Source: Simplicispira sedimenti
GTDB taxonomy: Bacteria > Pseudomonadota > Gammaproteobacteria > Burkholderiales > Burkholderiaceae_C
Assembly: GCF_022760965.1 (NCBI RefSeq)
Contig: NZ_JAKVIJ010000001.1
Location: 494,862-558,861, forward strand
DNA: 64,000 nucleotides
Direction of reading: 5' to 3'
In this document: positions 1-7,357 of the stretch, in pieces
Layout of the letters: each line of letters starts with the position of its first letter
Position numbering within the stretch: the first letter of the stretch is position 1
The notes under the pieces: generated by a model
Told to the model about the DNA's origin: nothing
What the model saw: the letters and a program-made list of their open reading frames with translations, nothing else
Database searches by the model: none
Position numbers and translations under genes: made by a program

Positions 1-389
1 TCGGGGTCGCGGATCACGCTCATGAACGGTGCCAGGCCCGTGCCGGTGGACAGCAGGTACAGCCGCTTGCCCGGCAGCAGGTAGTCGATGAGCAGCGTGC
101 CCGTGGGCTTTTTGCCCACGATGATGGTGTCGCCCACCTGGATGTGTTGCAGGCGCGAGGTCAGCGGGCCGTCGGGCACCTTGATGGAGAGGAATTCCAG
201 CGTCTCTTCGTAATTGGCGCTCACGATGCTGTACGCGCGCAGCAGCGGCTTGTCGTTCACCTTCAGGCCAATCATGGTGAAGTGCCCGTTCGAGAACCGC
301 AGCGCCGGGTCCCGGGTGGTGGTGAAGCTGAAAAGCCGATCCGTCCAGTGGTGCACGGTCAGCACGCGTTCTTCGTGAAATGCGCTCAT
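1..389 (-). CDS. fpr: Ferredoxin--NADP+ reductase, N-terminal part (cut by window edge)
   Basis: The first 129 residues are present; the C-terminal half lies outside the window. The family moves electrons between NADPH and ferredoxin/flavodoxin using FAD. The visible part has the FAD-binding barrel with the R-A-Y-S-I motif (about residue 52) that contacts the flavin, and it ends in the S-T-G-T-G-L-A-P-F segment that opens the NADP-binding half. The start ATG (complement of 387-389) gives the expected short N-terminus, M-S-A-F-H-E-E-R-V-L. No good ribosome binding site is visible. The upstream region on this strand is occupied by the palindromic element at 453-724, so the fpr promoter must lie in the 63 bp between them or inside the element. 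Identification is by family resemblance and is strong. Confidence 0.9.
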   Translation of the reverse strand, partial: MSAFHEERVLTVHHWTDRLFSFTTTRDPALRFSNGHFTMIGLKVNDKPLLRAYSIVSANYEETLEFLSIKVPDGPLTSRLQHIQVGDTIIVGKKPTGTLLIDYLLPGKRLYLLSTGTGLAPFMSVIRDP

Positions 390-452
390 GGTGTGGTCAG
401 TCAGGAGAAAAGAAGAGAGAAAAGGGCGGGGCTTCTTACTGCGCCAATACGG

Positions 453-724
453 CTAGGGCCTGTTCACACTATTTTTGCCAGTGCGAACACGGTGCAAACC
501 GCGCCAATCTAGGCGCGGGACGACGCCAAGGCCGGGGCCTTGGCTAGGAGTGCAACGACGAGTGGCCCGGTTTTCACCGTGTTCCCTTCGGGTTGCGACC
601 AAAAAGGGCCATGCGCGGCGTTGCAAAGCCTCGCTGGGGCTGCACCCCAGCTTCGTTTGGCGTCTTGCGCCTGGCCCTTTTTGATCGCAACGCATCTGGT
701 AAAAATAGTGTGAACAGGCCCTAG
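453..724. repeat. Palindromic element E1: closing inverted repeat around two hairpin arms
   Basis: A 272-bp non-coding element. Its ends form an inverted repeat (453-481 with 696-724, 28 of 29 positions complementary; it starts ctagggcctgttcacac). Inside are two further inverted repeats: arm 1, 485-501 with 568-584 (16/17), and arm 2, 592-611 with 672-691 (19/20). Each arm's loop holds a smaller hairpin (for example gctgggg/ccccagc at about 633-651). The same plan recurs at 56338-56605 with different stem sequences but clearly related loops. There is no plausible coding frame. It lies between the start of fpr and the end of comM. It could be a non-autonomous mobile element, a structured RNA or a DNA cruciform; the sequence does not decide among these. 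Confidence 0.8.
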
Positions 725-836
725 TTTCTTCGATTTGTTATTGCTTTGGGGCATAAGTCAAACGACACATCCGACCACCCCATGGCGCGGGAAAACCCGC
801 ATATTGTCCGTCAAACCACCTGTGCCTGGCCAGGCT

Positions 837-2381
837 TCAGTCGTGCAGCGTGCGCCGGTACTGCATGGCCTCGGCCACATGGGCCACTTGCGTGCCTTCG
901 GCGCCCGCCAGATCGGCGATGGTGCGGGCCACCTTGAGCGCCCGGTGCGTGGCGCGGGCCGACCAGCCCAGCCGTGCCGCTGCGGTCTGCAGAAACTGCG
1001 CCGCTGCGGGCTCCAGCCGGGCCTGGGCGTCGATCTGCTGCCCGTGCAAAGCCTGGTTGGGCGCGCCCTGGCGCTGCAAGGCCCGTTGGCGGGCCAGGGC
1101 CACGCGCGAGCGCACCACGGCGCTGGCCTCGCCTGCGCTGGCCTGCAGCAGCTCTTGCGGTGCCAGGGCAGGCACTTCCACATGCAGGTCGATGCGGTCC
1201 AGCAGCGGGCCGCTGAGCTTGGCCTGGTAGCGCGCCACCTGGTCGGGGGTGCAGCGGCAGGCGCGCCGTGCGTCCCCCCGGTGCCCGCAGGGGCAGGGGT
1301 TCATGGCAGCAACGAGCTGAAAGCGCGCCGGGAACTCAGCGCTTTGCGCTGCGCGCGCAATGGTGATGCGCCCGGTCTCCAGCGGTTCGCGCAGCGCTTC
1401 GAGCGCGGCGCGCGGGAACTCGGGCAGCTCGTCCAGGAACAGCACCCCGTGGTGCGCCAGTGAAATCTCCCCCGGCCTGGGTGGCGAGCCCCCGCCCACC
1501 AGCGCCACGGCGCTGGCCGTGTGGTGTGGCTGGCGTGTGGGTCTGCGGGCCCAGTGCTCCAGCGCAAAGCTGCCCGCCAGGCTGGCCACGGCGGCGCTCT
1601 CCAGCGCTTCGTCCACGGCCATGTCGGGCAGCAGGCCGGCAAAGCGCTGTGCCAGCATGGACTTGCCCGAACCCGGCGGCCCCGACATCAGCAGGCTGTG
1701 CCCGCCTGCGGCGGCAATCTCCAGCGCGCGCTTGGCGGCGGCCTGCCCCTTCACGTCTGCCAGGTCAGGGTAGGGGGTGGCCGCTCGCGCTGGCTGGGGC
1801 TGCATGCGCGCCCAGCCGCTGCCATCGGTGGCGGCGTCTTCCAGGGGCAGGGCGGCAGCGCCGTCGGGCAGGAACGGCTGCACCACATCCAGCAGATGGC
1901 GCGCACGCCAGACCTGGGTGCCGGGCACCAGCGCGGCCTCCTCGGCGCTGCCCGGGGGCAGCACCAGGCGCACGCCGGCCTGCATGCCGTGCAGCGCCAG
2001 GCTGGTGGCCAGGGCGCCGCGCACCGGGCGCAGTTCGCCCGAGAGCGAAAGCTCCCCCGCAAACTCCCAACCCGCCAGGCGTGCCGCGTCGATCTGGCCG
2101 CTGGCGGCCAGGATGCCCAGGGCAATGGGCAGGTCGAAGCGGCCCGAGTCCTTGGGCAGGTCGGCAGGGGCCAGGTTCACGGTGATGCGCTTGTTGCTGG
2201 GGAACTCCAGGCCCGCGTTCATCAGCGCCGAGCGCACGCGCTCGCGGGCCTCCTTCACCTCGACCTCGGCCAAGCCCACCAGCGTGAAGCTGGGCAGGCC
2301 GTTGGCCAGGTGCACCTCCACGGTGACGGGTGCCGCGGCCAGGCCCAGCAGCGCGCGGCTTTGCACCAAAGCAAGACTCAT
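837..2381 (-). CDS. comM: YifB/ComM-type Mg chelatase-like AAA+ ATPase
   Basis: A 514-residue AAA+ protein of the ComM family. In naturally transformable bacteria these are helicases that drive branch migration during integration of incoming DNA. The N-terminal domain (M-S-L-A-L-V-Q-S-R-A-L-L-G) is typical of ChlI-like proteins. Walker A (S-G-P-P-G-S-G-K-S) and Walker B (G-V-L-F-L-D-E-L-P-E-F) are intact, and the C-terminal Mg-chelatase domain ends normally. I chose the ATG at 2381 over an in-frame TTG 18 bp upstream because it is preceded by GGGGAGAA at suitable spacing and matches the family N-terminus. The gene stands alone; the downstream side (725-836) carries two short palindromes and no clear T-tract. 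Whether this organism is transformable cannot be told from here. Confidence 0.93.
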   Translation of the reverse strand: MSLALVQSRALLGLAAAPVTVEVHLANGLPSFTLVGLAEVEVKEARERVRSALMNAGLEFPSNKRITVNLAPADLPKDSGRFDLPIALGILAASGQIDAARLAGWEFAGELSLSGELRPVRGALATSLALHGMQAGVRLVLPPGSAEEAALVPGTQVWRARHLLDVVQPFLPDGAAALPLEDAATDGSGWARMQPQPARAATPYPDLADVKGQAAAKRALEIAAAGGHSLLMSGPPGSGKSMLAQRFAGLLPDMAVDEALESAAVASLAGSFALEHWARRPTRQPHHTASAVALVGGGSPPRPGEISLAHHGVLFLDELPEFPRAALEALREPLETGRITIARAAQSAEFPARFQLVAAMNPCPCGHRGDARRACRCTPDQVARYQAKLSGPLLDRIDLHVEVPALAPQELLQASAGEASAVVRSRVALARQRALQRQGAPNQALHGQQIDAQARLEPAAAQFLQTAAARLGWSARATHRALKVARTIADLAGAEGTQVAHVAEAMQYRRTLHD

Positions 2382-2518
2382 CGGCGGTGTTCTCCCCAAT
2401 CAAGTGCAAGGCAGGGGCGGGGCCTGGTGCACCACAGCGGTGCGTGCTCCCGCGCACAAGCCCCCGCACTGTAGCCGGGAACGGCGCCGCAGCGCGCCAG
2501 CGCAGGGGTGCAAGGGTT

Positions 2519-2534
2519 TGGCATGGTCTGTGCT
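2519..2534 (+). promoter_or_regulatory. Sigma-54 (-24/-12) promoter for porin-glnK-amtB
   Basis: TGGCATGGTCTGTGCT has the invariant GG (2520-2521) and GC (2532-2533) exactly 10 bp apart. It matches the sigma-54 consensus TGGCACG-N4-TTGCA/T at most positions. It lies 38 bp before the start codon of the porin that leads into glnK-amtB, as expected for NtrC-dependent nitrogen control. An upstream GCAC-N7-GTGC palindrome at 2428-2442 resembles an NtrC site but its spacer is 2 bp short, so I do not claim it. Confidence 0.72.
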
Positions 2535-2572
2535 TTGAGGGCTTATCGCAACGAATCTTTACAGGAGTGACC

Positions 2573-3304
2573 ATGAACCACGCATCCCTCAAGGCCCTGG
2601 GCGTCGCCCTGGTGGCGGCCCTGCCCCTGGTGGCCAGCGCGCAACTGAGCGGCAACCTCAGCCTCACCACCAACTACAAGTTCCGTGGCCAGGACCAGGA
2701 CGCGAGCCGGTCCAAGGCCGTCAAGCCTGCGGTGCAGGGCGGCTTCGACTACGCGTTCGGCGAGTCCGGCTGGTACGTGGGCAACTGGAACTCCAGCGTG
2801 GACTGGCTCAGCGGCAACTCCATCGAGATGGACCTGTACGGCGGCTACAAATTCAAGGGCGCCGGGCTGGACTGGGACCTGGGCGCGCTGACCTACGTGT
2901 ACCCCGGCAACAGCACCGGCAACACCACCGAGCTGTATGCCGCGGCCACCTGGGGCCCGGTCACGGCCAAGTATTCGCACACCGTGTCGGACGACTACTT
3001 CGGCTTTGCCGGCGCCAAATCGGGTTCGGGCCGCAAGGGCCGCAACACCGGCTACCTGGCGCTGGGCTTTGCGCAGGAGGTGTTCCCCAAGACCACGCTC
3101 AAGGCTTCGCTGGGCTTCACCCGTTTTGCGGGCGACATCAAGGACACGGGCGTGCCCAACTACACCGACTACAGCCTGGGCGGCGCCTACGACTTTGGTG
3201 GCGGCCTCTCGCTGGGCGCTGCCGTGGTCGGGGCCAGCAAGAAGGCGTATTTCGGGCACGTGAACAAGTCGCGCCTGATCGTCACCCTGACCAAAACCCT
3301 GTAA
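2573..3304 (+). CDS. TorF-family putative outer-membrane porin
   Basis: A 243-residue protein with a Sec signal peptide (cleavage near A-S-A-Q-L, about residue 22). It continues as alternating amphipathic strands rich in Gly, Tyr and Trp and ends in a C-terminal strand, T-L-T-K-T-L. This matches the TIGR02001/TorF family, opened by L-S-G-N-L-S-L-T-T-N-Y-K-F-R-G. The start ATG follows AGGAG at good spacing. It lies 13 bp before glnK behind a sigma-54 promoter, so it is probably co-expressed with ammonium uptake. That suggests, without proving, a role in outer-membrane passage of a nitrogen source. The substrate is unknown. Confidence 0.85.
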   Translation: MNHASLKALGVALVAALPLVASAQLSGNLSLTTNYKFRGQDQDASRSKAVKPAVQGGFDYAFGESGWYVGNWNSSVDWLSGNSIEMDLYGGYKFKGAGLDWDLGALTYVYPGNSTGNTTELYAAATWGPVTAKYSHTVSDDYFGFAGAKSGSGRKGRNTGYLALGFAQEVFPKTTLKASLGFTRFAGDIKDTGVPNYTDYSLGGAYDFGGGLSLGAAVVGASKKAYFGHVNKSRLIVTLTKTL

Positions 3305-3317
3305 GGAGGACCTGAAA

Positions 3318-3656
3318 ATGAAAATGGTGACTGCCATCATCAAGCCGTTCAAGCTCGACGAAGTGCGCGAGGCGCTCTCCGACATCGGGGTGCAGGGCAT
3401 CACGGTGACCGAGGTCAAGGGCTTTGGCCGCCAGAAGGGCCATACCGAGCTGTACCGCGGCGCCGAGTACGTGGTGGACTTTCTGCCCAAGGTGAAGATC
3501 GAAGCCGCCGTGGCCGACGACCTGGTGGACCGCACCATCGAGGCCATCGAAGGCGCCGCCCGCACCGGCAAGATCGGTGACGGAAAGATCTTTGTCGCGC
3601 CGCTCGAACAGGTCATCCGCATCCGCACCGGCGAAACCGGCCCGGACGCCATCTGA
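3318..3656 (+). CDS. glnK: Nitrogen regulatory protein P-II (GlnK type)
   Basis: A 112-residue P-II signal protein of standard length. The T-loop carries Tyr51 (G-H-T-E-L-Y-R-G-A-E-Y), the residue uridylylated by GlnD in proteobacteria. The B- and C-loop glycines (T-G-K-I-G-D-G-K-I-F) and the C-terminal R-I-R-T-G-E are present. P-II proteins bind 2-oxoglutarate and ATP/ADP and plug the ammonium channel when nitrogen is plentiful. The location between the porin and amtB, 35 bp before amtB, identifies it as the GlnK paralogue rather than GlnB. Ribosome binding site AAGGAGG (3303-3309) is strong. Expression is expected from the sigma-54 promoter at 2519-2534. Confidence 0.96.
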   Translation: MKMVTAIIKPFKLDEVREALSDIGVQGITVTEVKGFGRQKGHTELYRGAEYVVDFLPKVKIEAAVADDLVDRTIEAIEGAARTGKIGDGKIFVAPLEQVIRIRTGETGPDAI

Positions 3657-3691
3657 CCCCACCCTCCCCATTCCGAACGCAAGGATCTGCC

Positions 3692-5119
3692 ATGAAAAAA
3701 CTGCTTGCCTCCCTGGTGCTGGGGCTGGGCCTGTGGGCCGCCGGGCCGTTGGCCTGGGCCCAGGCGCCTGCGGCCACCGAGCCCGCGGCCGTGACCGCAC
3801 CCGCCGACGCTGCGCCAGCCCCTGCGGCCGCAGCCCCCGCTGCCCCCGCCGTGGCCGAAGCGGCTCCCGCCGAGGCCCCGGCCCCCGCGCCCAAGCTCGA
3901 CTCGGGCGACACCGCCTGGATGCTGACCTCCACGCTGCTCGTCATTCTGATGACCATTCCGGGCCTGGCCCTGTTCTACGGTGGTCTGGCGCGCTCCAAG
4001 AACATGCTGTCCGTGCTGGTGCAGGTGTTCGTGGTGTTCGCACTCATCAGCGTGCTGTGGGCCCTGTACGGCTACAGCCTGACCTTCTCGGGGGAAGGGC
4101 AGTTCTTTGGCGGCACCGACAAGCTCTTCCTCAAGGGCATTGCGCCCGACACGCTCTCGGGCCTGCTGCCCACGATTCCCGAGTACGTGTTCGTGTCCTT
4201 CCAGTCCACCTTTGCCGCCATCACCGTGGCGCTGATCGTGGGCGCGTTTGCCGAGCGCATCCGCTTCTCTGCCGTGCTGATCTTCGCCGTGCTGTGGTTC
4301 ACCTTCAGCTACATCCCCATGGCGCACATGGTGTGGGGCGGCGGTCTGCTGGCCAAGGACGGTGCGCTCGACTTCGCGGGCGGCACCGTGGTGCACATCA
4401 ACGCCGGTATCGCGGCCCTGGTGGGTGCCTACATGGTGGGCAAGCGCATTGGCTTCGGCCGCGAGGCCATGACGCCGCACAGCCTCACGCTGACCATGGT
4501 GGGCGCGTCGCTGCTGTGGGTGGGCTGGTTTGGCTTCAACGCCGGTTCGGCCGGTGCGGCCAACGGCGTGGCGGGCCTGGCTTTCGTCAACACCGTGCTG
4601 GCCACGGCAGCGGCCACCCTGTCCTGGCTGGCAGGCGAAACGCTGCACAAGGGCAAGGCCTCCATGCTGGGCGCCGCCTCGGGTGCTGTGGCAGGTCTGG
4701 TGGCCGTCACCCCCGCCGCGGGCTTCGTCGGCCCCATGGGCTCCATCGTCATGGGCCTGATCGCTGGCATCGTCTGCCTGTGGGGCGTGGGCGGGCTCAA
4801 GCGCATGCTGGGTGCCGACGACGCGTTCGACGTGTTCGGTGTGCACGGCGTGGGCGGCATTGTGGGCGCCATCCTGACGGGCGTGTTCGCCTCGCAAAGC
4901 CTGGGCGGCACGGGCGGCCTGACCCCCGACACCTACGCCATGGGCCACCAAGTCTGGGTGCAGATCAAGAGCGTGCTCATCACACTCGTGTGGTCGGGCG
5001 TGGTGGCTGTGGTGGCCTACAAGATCGCCGATCTGCTGGTGGGCCTGCGCGTGAGCGAAGAGGCCGAACGCGAAGGCCTGGACATCACCTCCCACGGCGA
5101 AACCGCCTACTCGCGGTAA
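3692..5119 (+). CDS. amtB: Ammonium transporter AmtB
   Basis: A 475-residue Amt channel. A cleavable signal peptide (residues 1-25) is followed by an unusually long Ala/Pro-rich linker (about 26-68) before the 11-helix core begins at S-G-D-T-A-W-M. The twin-histidine pore residues are recognisable in F-S-Y-I-P-M-A-H-M-V-W and in D-V-F-G-V-H-G-V-G-G, and the cytoplasmic GlnK-binding tail is present. It conducts ammonium across the inner membrane and is blocked by de-uridylylated GlnK. The extra Ala/Pro linker would lie in the periplasm and is not part of the classical E. coli protein. It ends the porin-glnK-amtB unit, followed by an intrinsic terminator at 5184-5211. Confidence 0.96.
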   Translation: MKKLLASLVLGLGLWAAGPLAWAQAPAATEPAAVTAPADAAPAPAAAAPAAPAVAEAAPAEAPAPAPKLDSGDTAWMLTSTLLVILMTIPGLALFYGGLARSKNMLSVLVQVFVVFALISVLWALYGYSLTFSGEGQFFGGTDKLFLKGIAPDTLSGLLPTIPEYVFVSFQSTFAAITVALIVGAFAERIRFSAVLIFAVLWFTFSYIPMAHMVWGGGLLAKDGALDFAGGTVVHINAGIAALVGAYMVGKRIGFGREAMTPHSLTLTMVGASLLWVGWFGFNAGSAGAANGVAGLAFVNTVLATAAATLSWLAGETLHKGKASMLGAASGAVAGLVAVTPAAGFVGPMGSIVMGLIAGIVCLWGVGGLKRMLGADDAFDVFGVHGVGGIVGAILTGVFASQSLGGTGGLTPDTYAMGHQVWVQIKSVLITLVWSGVVAVVAYKIADLLVGLRVSEEAEREGLDITSHGETAYSR

Positions 5120-5183
5120 GCGGCCCCGCTCTGCACCGGTGTCTGGTGGCGCCGGTGCAGGGCCTGCGAGACCCTCCGAGCTT

Positions 5184-5211
5184 GCCCGCCCCCTCCAAGG
5201 GCGGGCTTTTT
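5184..5211 (+). terminator. Intrinsic terminator after amtB
   Basis: An 8-bp GC-rich stem (GCCCGCCC 5184-5191 with GGGCGGGC 5199-5206) and a short loop are followed directly by TTTTT. It closes the porin-glnK-amtB unit. Confidence 0.85.
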
Positions 5212-5219
5212 GTCATTTT

Positions 5220-5271
5220 GGCCTCCAGCGCCCGTACTTTCAGCGCAAGCAGCTATCAAAAGCATAGCAAT
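5220..5271 (-). repeat. Dispersed Comamonadaceae-type repeat, copy 1
   Basis: Minus-strand copy of the family whose core is GCTAT-(4-7 nt, A-rich)-ATAGC followed by TTGCGC...GCGCTGGAGGCCAAT. It carries the agctatcaaaagcatagca core and the gcctccagcgc end. It lies between amtB and glcE, after the terminator. Confidence 0.8.
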
Positions 5272-5399
5272 CGAGTGACCATTGGCATCATGCCAGGCGC
5301 TGCGGCCGAAATCGCTCATCCCCCCTGTGCAGAAAATTCATGCCCCGGCGCGCGCGCAGGCCATGCACGGCGCGGCCCTGGCGCGTACCATTCCCCGCC

Positions 5400-6506
5400 A
5401 TGGACCAGGCCCTGCAAACCCTCATTGACCAGGTGCGCGCCGCCCACGCGCGCCAGGCCCCGCTGCGCATTGGCGGCGGGGGCACCAAACAAGGCATGGG
5501 CAGCCTGCCGCTGGGCGAGCTGCTGGACACGCGCCCCTACCACGGCATCGTCAACCACGAACCCACCGAGCTGGTGGTGACCGTGCGCGCGGGCACGCCG
5601 CTGACCGAGCTGGAGCAGGTGCTTGCGCAGCAGCGCCAGTACCTGCCCTTCGAGCCCCCACGCTTTGCCAGCGGCGGCACCGTGGGCGGCATGGTGGCTG
5701 CCGGCCTGGCCGGCCCGGCGCGCGCCAGTGTGGGCGGTGTGCGCGACTACGTGCTGGGCGTGCGCATGATCAACGGCCTGGGCCAGGACCTGCGCTTTGG
5801 CGGCCAGGTGATGAAGAACGTGGCCGGGTACGACGTCTCGCGCCTCATGGCGGGCAGTTGGGGGCAGCTCGGGGTGCTCACCGAAGTCAGCGTCAAAGTG
5901 CTGCCCGTGCCCCCGGCCGAGGCCACGCTGCGCTTTGAATGCAGCCAGTCCGACGCGCTGGGTCGCCTGCAGGCCTGGTGCGGCCAGCCGCTGCCGCTCA
6001 ACGCCAGTTGCTGGGTGCACGATGCCGGGGCCGACACCCTGTACCTGCGCCTGCGCGGCGCCAGCGCTGCGGTCGAGTCCGCCTGCCGCAGCCTTGGAGG
6101 CGAGCGCATGGACGCTAGCGCCGCTGCTGCCGATTGGGAGGCCTGCCGTGACCAGCGCCTGCCCTGGTTTGCCGCAGGCGCACCCGATACCGGGCTGGAT
6201 CTGTGGCGCCTGTCCGTGCCCACCGCGGCGCCCGCGCTGGACCTGCCCGCAGACCTGATGCCGCCGCTCATCGAATGGCATGGCGCGTTGCGCTGGGTGT
6301 GGGCCCCCGCAGCCCATGCCAACGCGCTGCGCGAAGCCGCGCGCGCTGTGGGTGGCCATGCGCGGCGGTTCAGACCGTCCGATGCCGCCGCCGCCGCGCC
6401 CGAAGGCGGCCTGCCCCCCGCACTGCGCGCCCTGCACGAGCGCGTGCGCCAGAGCTTTGACCCGGCCGGGATCTTCAACCCCGGCGCATCGGTCGGCATG
6501 GATTGA
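5400..6506 (+). CDS. glcE: Glycolate oxidase FAD-binding subunit GlcE
   Basis: A 368-residue PCMH-type FAD-binding protein of the GlcE family. Glycolate oxidase converts glycolate to glyoxylate with GlcD (catalytic), GlcE and GlcF. The FAD-binding segments P-L-R-I-G-G-G-G-T-K, G-G-T-V-G-G-M-V-A-A-G-L-A-G-P and Q-V-M-K-N-V-A-G-Y-D-V-S-R-L are typical. The ATG at 5400 was chosen because M-D-Q-A-L matches the family N-terminus; the frame is open further upstream but that part is not conserved-looking. No glcD precedes it: the upstream gene is amtB. Its stop is 1 bp before the next start, so it is translationally close to the DUF1275 gene and part of a glcE-DUF1275-glcF unit. Confidence 0.93.
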   Translation: MDQALQTLIDQVRAAHARQAPLRIGGGGTKQGMGSLPLGELLDTRPYHGIVNHEPTELVVTVRAGTPLTELEQVLAQQRQYLPFEPPRFASGGTVGGMVAAGLAGPARASVGGVRDYVLGVRMINGLGQDLRFGGQVMKNVAGYDVSRLMAGSWGQLGVLTEVSVKVLPVPPAEATLRFECSQSDALGRLQAWCGQPLPLNASCWVHDAGADTLYLRLRGASAAVESACRSLGGERMDASAAAADWEACRDQRLPWFAAGAPDTGLDLWRLSVPTAAPALDLPADLMPPLIEWHGALRWVWAPAAHANALREAARAVGGHARRFRPSDAAAAAPEGGLPPALRALHERVRQSFDPAGIFNPGASVGMD

Positions 6507-6507
6507 C

Positions 6508-7323
6508 ATGCGCCGCTTTCGCCACCTGACCGGACAGCACCGCACCAGCGACAGCAACCGCCGCCTGGGCCTGCTGCTGGCGTTCAATGCCGGTGCGATC
6601 AATGCGGGCGGCTTCCTGGTGGTCAAGCTCTACACCTCGCACATGACGGGCTTCCTGTCCATGCTGGCCGACCATCTGGTGCTGGGCAACACCGTGCTGG
6701 TGCTCGGTGCACTGGGCGCCTTGCTGGCGTTTGTGTCCGGGGCTGCGGTCACCACCATCCTTATCCACTGGGCCAAGAAGCGCAAACTGCACAGCACCTA
6801 CGCACTGCCGCTGCTGATCGAGGCGATGCTCATGCTGGCGTTCGGCCTGCTGGGGGCGGCCACGCTGCACTGGCGCACACCCTTTGCCGTGCCCGCCACG
6901 GTCTTGCTGCTGTCCTTCATCATGGGTCTGCAGAACGCCACCGTCACCAAGATGTCGGCAGCCCAGATCCGCACCACCCACATGACCGGCACCATCACCG
7001 ACCTGGGCATCGAGCTGGGCAAACTGCTGTACTGGAACCACAGCGCCGAGCGGCCCGAACTGCGCGTGCGCGCCAACCACCAGCGCCTGGCCCTGTTTGC
7101 CGGGCTCACGGCCATGTTCCTGGTGGGCGGCATTGCCGGGGCGGCGGGCTTCAAGCACGTGGGCTTCGTCTTTGTGGTGCCGCTGGCGCTGGTGCTGTGC
7201 GCCCTGGCCGTGCCCCCGCTGTGGATCGACCGTGCCCGCTTGTGGCCACGGACACGGCGCAACGCCCCGGCAGCCCCCGCCGCGCAAGCCCCCGCTGCGC
7301 CGGATGCGCACGACCACCCCTGA
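6508..7323 (+). CDS. YoaK-type DUF1275 membrane protein inserted between glcE and glcF
   Basis: A 271-residue integral membrane protein of the DUF1275 (YoaK) family, with about six hydrophobic segments and the family motifs N-A-G-A-I-N-A-G-G-F, Y-T-S-H-M-T-G and R-T-T-H-M-T-G-T-I-T-D-L-G. The biochemical role of the family is not established. The start ATG at 6508 lies two bases after the glcE stop, so translation is probably coupled. The gene splits glcE from glcF, which in most genomes are neighbours. That makes a link to glycolate or another small organic acid (for example its transport) an inference worth testing. The C-terminus is Ala/Pro-rich. Confidence 0.85.
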   Translation: MRRFRHLTGQHRTSDSNRRLGLLLAFNAGAINAGGFLVVKLYTSHMTGFLSMLADHLVLGNTVLVLGALGALLAFVSGAAVTTILIHWAKKRKLHSTYALPLLIEAMLMLAFGLLGAATLHWRTPFAVPATVLLLSFIMGLQNATVTKMSAAQIRTTHMTGTITDLGIELGKLLYWNHSAERPELRVRANHQRLALFAGLTAMFLVGGIAGAAGFKHVGFVFVVPLALVLCALAVPPLWIDRARLWPRTRRNAPAAPAAQAPAAPDAHDHP

Positions 7324-7357
7324 ACCCCTGTCCGCACCCCATCCCCCGAGAGCCGCC

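Noticed and set aside
453..724. Short open frames running through E1 on both strands
   Set aside because: They arise from the palindromic structure; they have no start signals, and E2 does not conserve the frame.
2428..2442. GCAC-N7-GTGC as an NtrC binding site
   Set aside because: Consensus sites have GCAC-N9-GTGC; the 2-bp shorter spacer makes the match unreliable.
2543..5095. An 850-codon open frame on the minus strand opposite the porin, glnK and amtB
   Set aside because: It lies antisense to three well-supported genes, is His/Gly/Arg-rich as expected for shadow frames in high-GC DNA, and has no recognisable domain.
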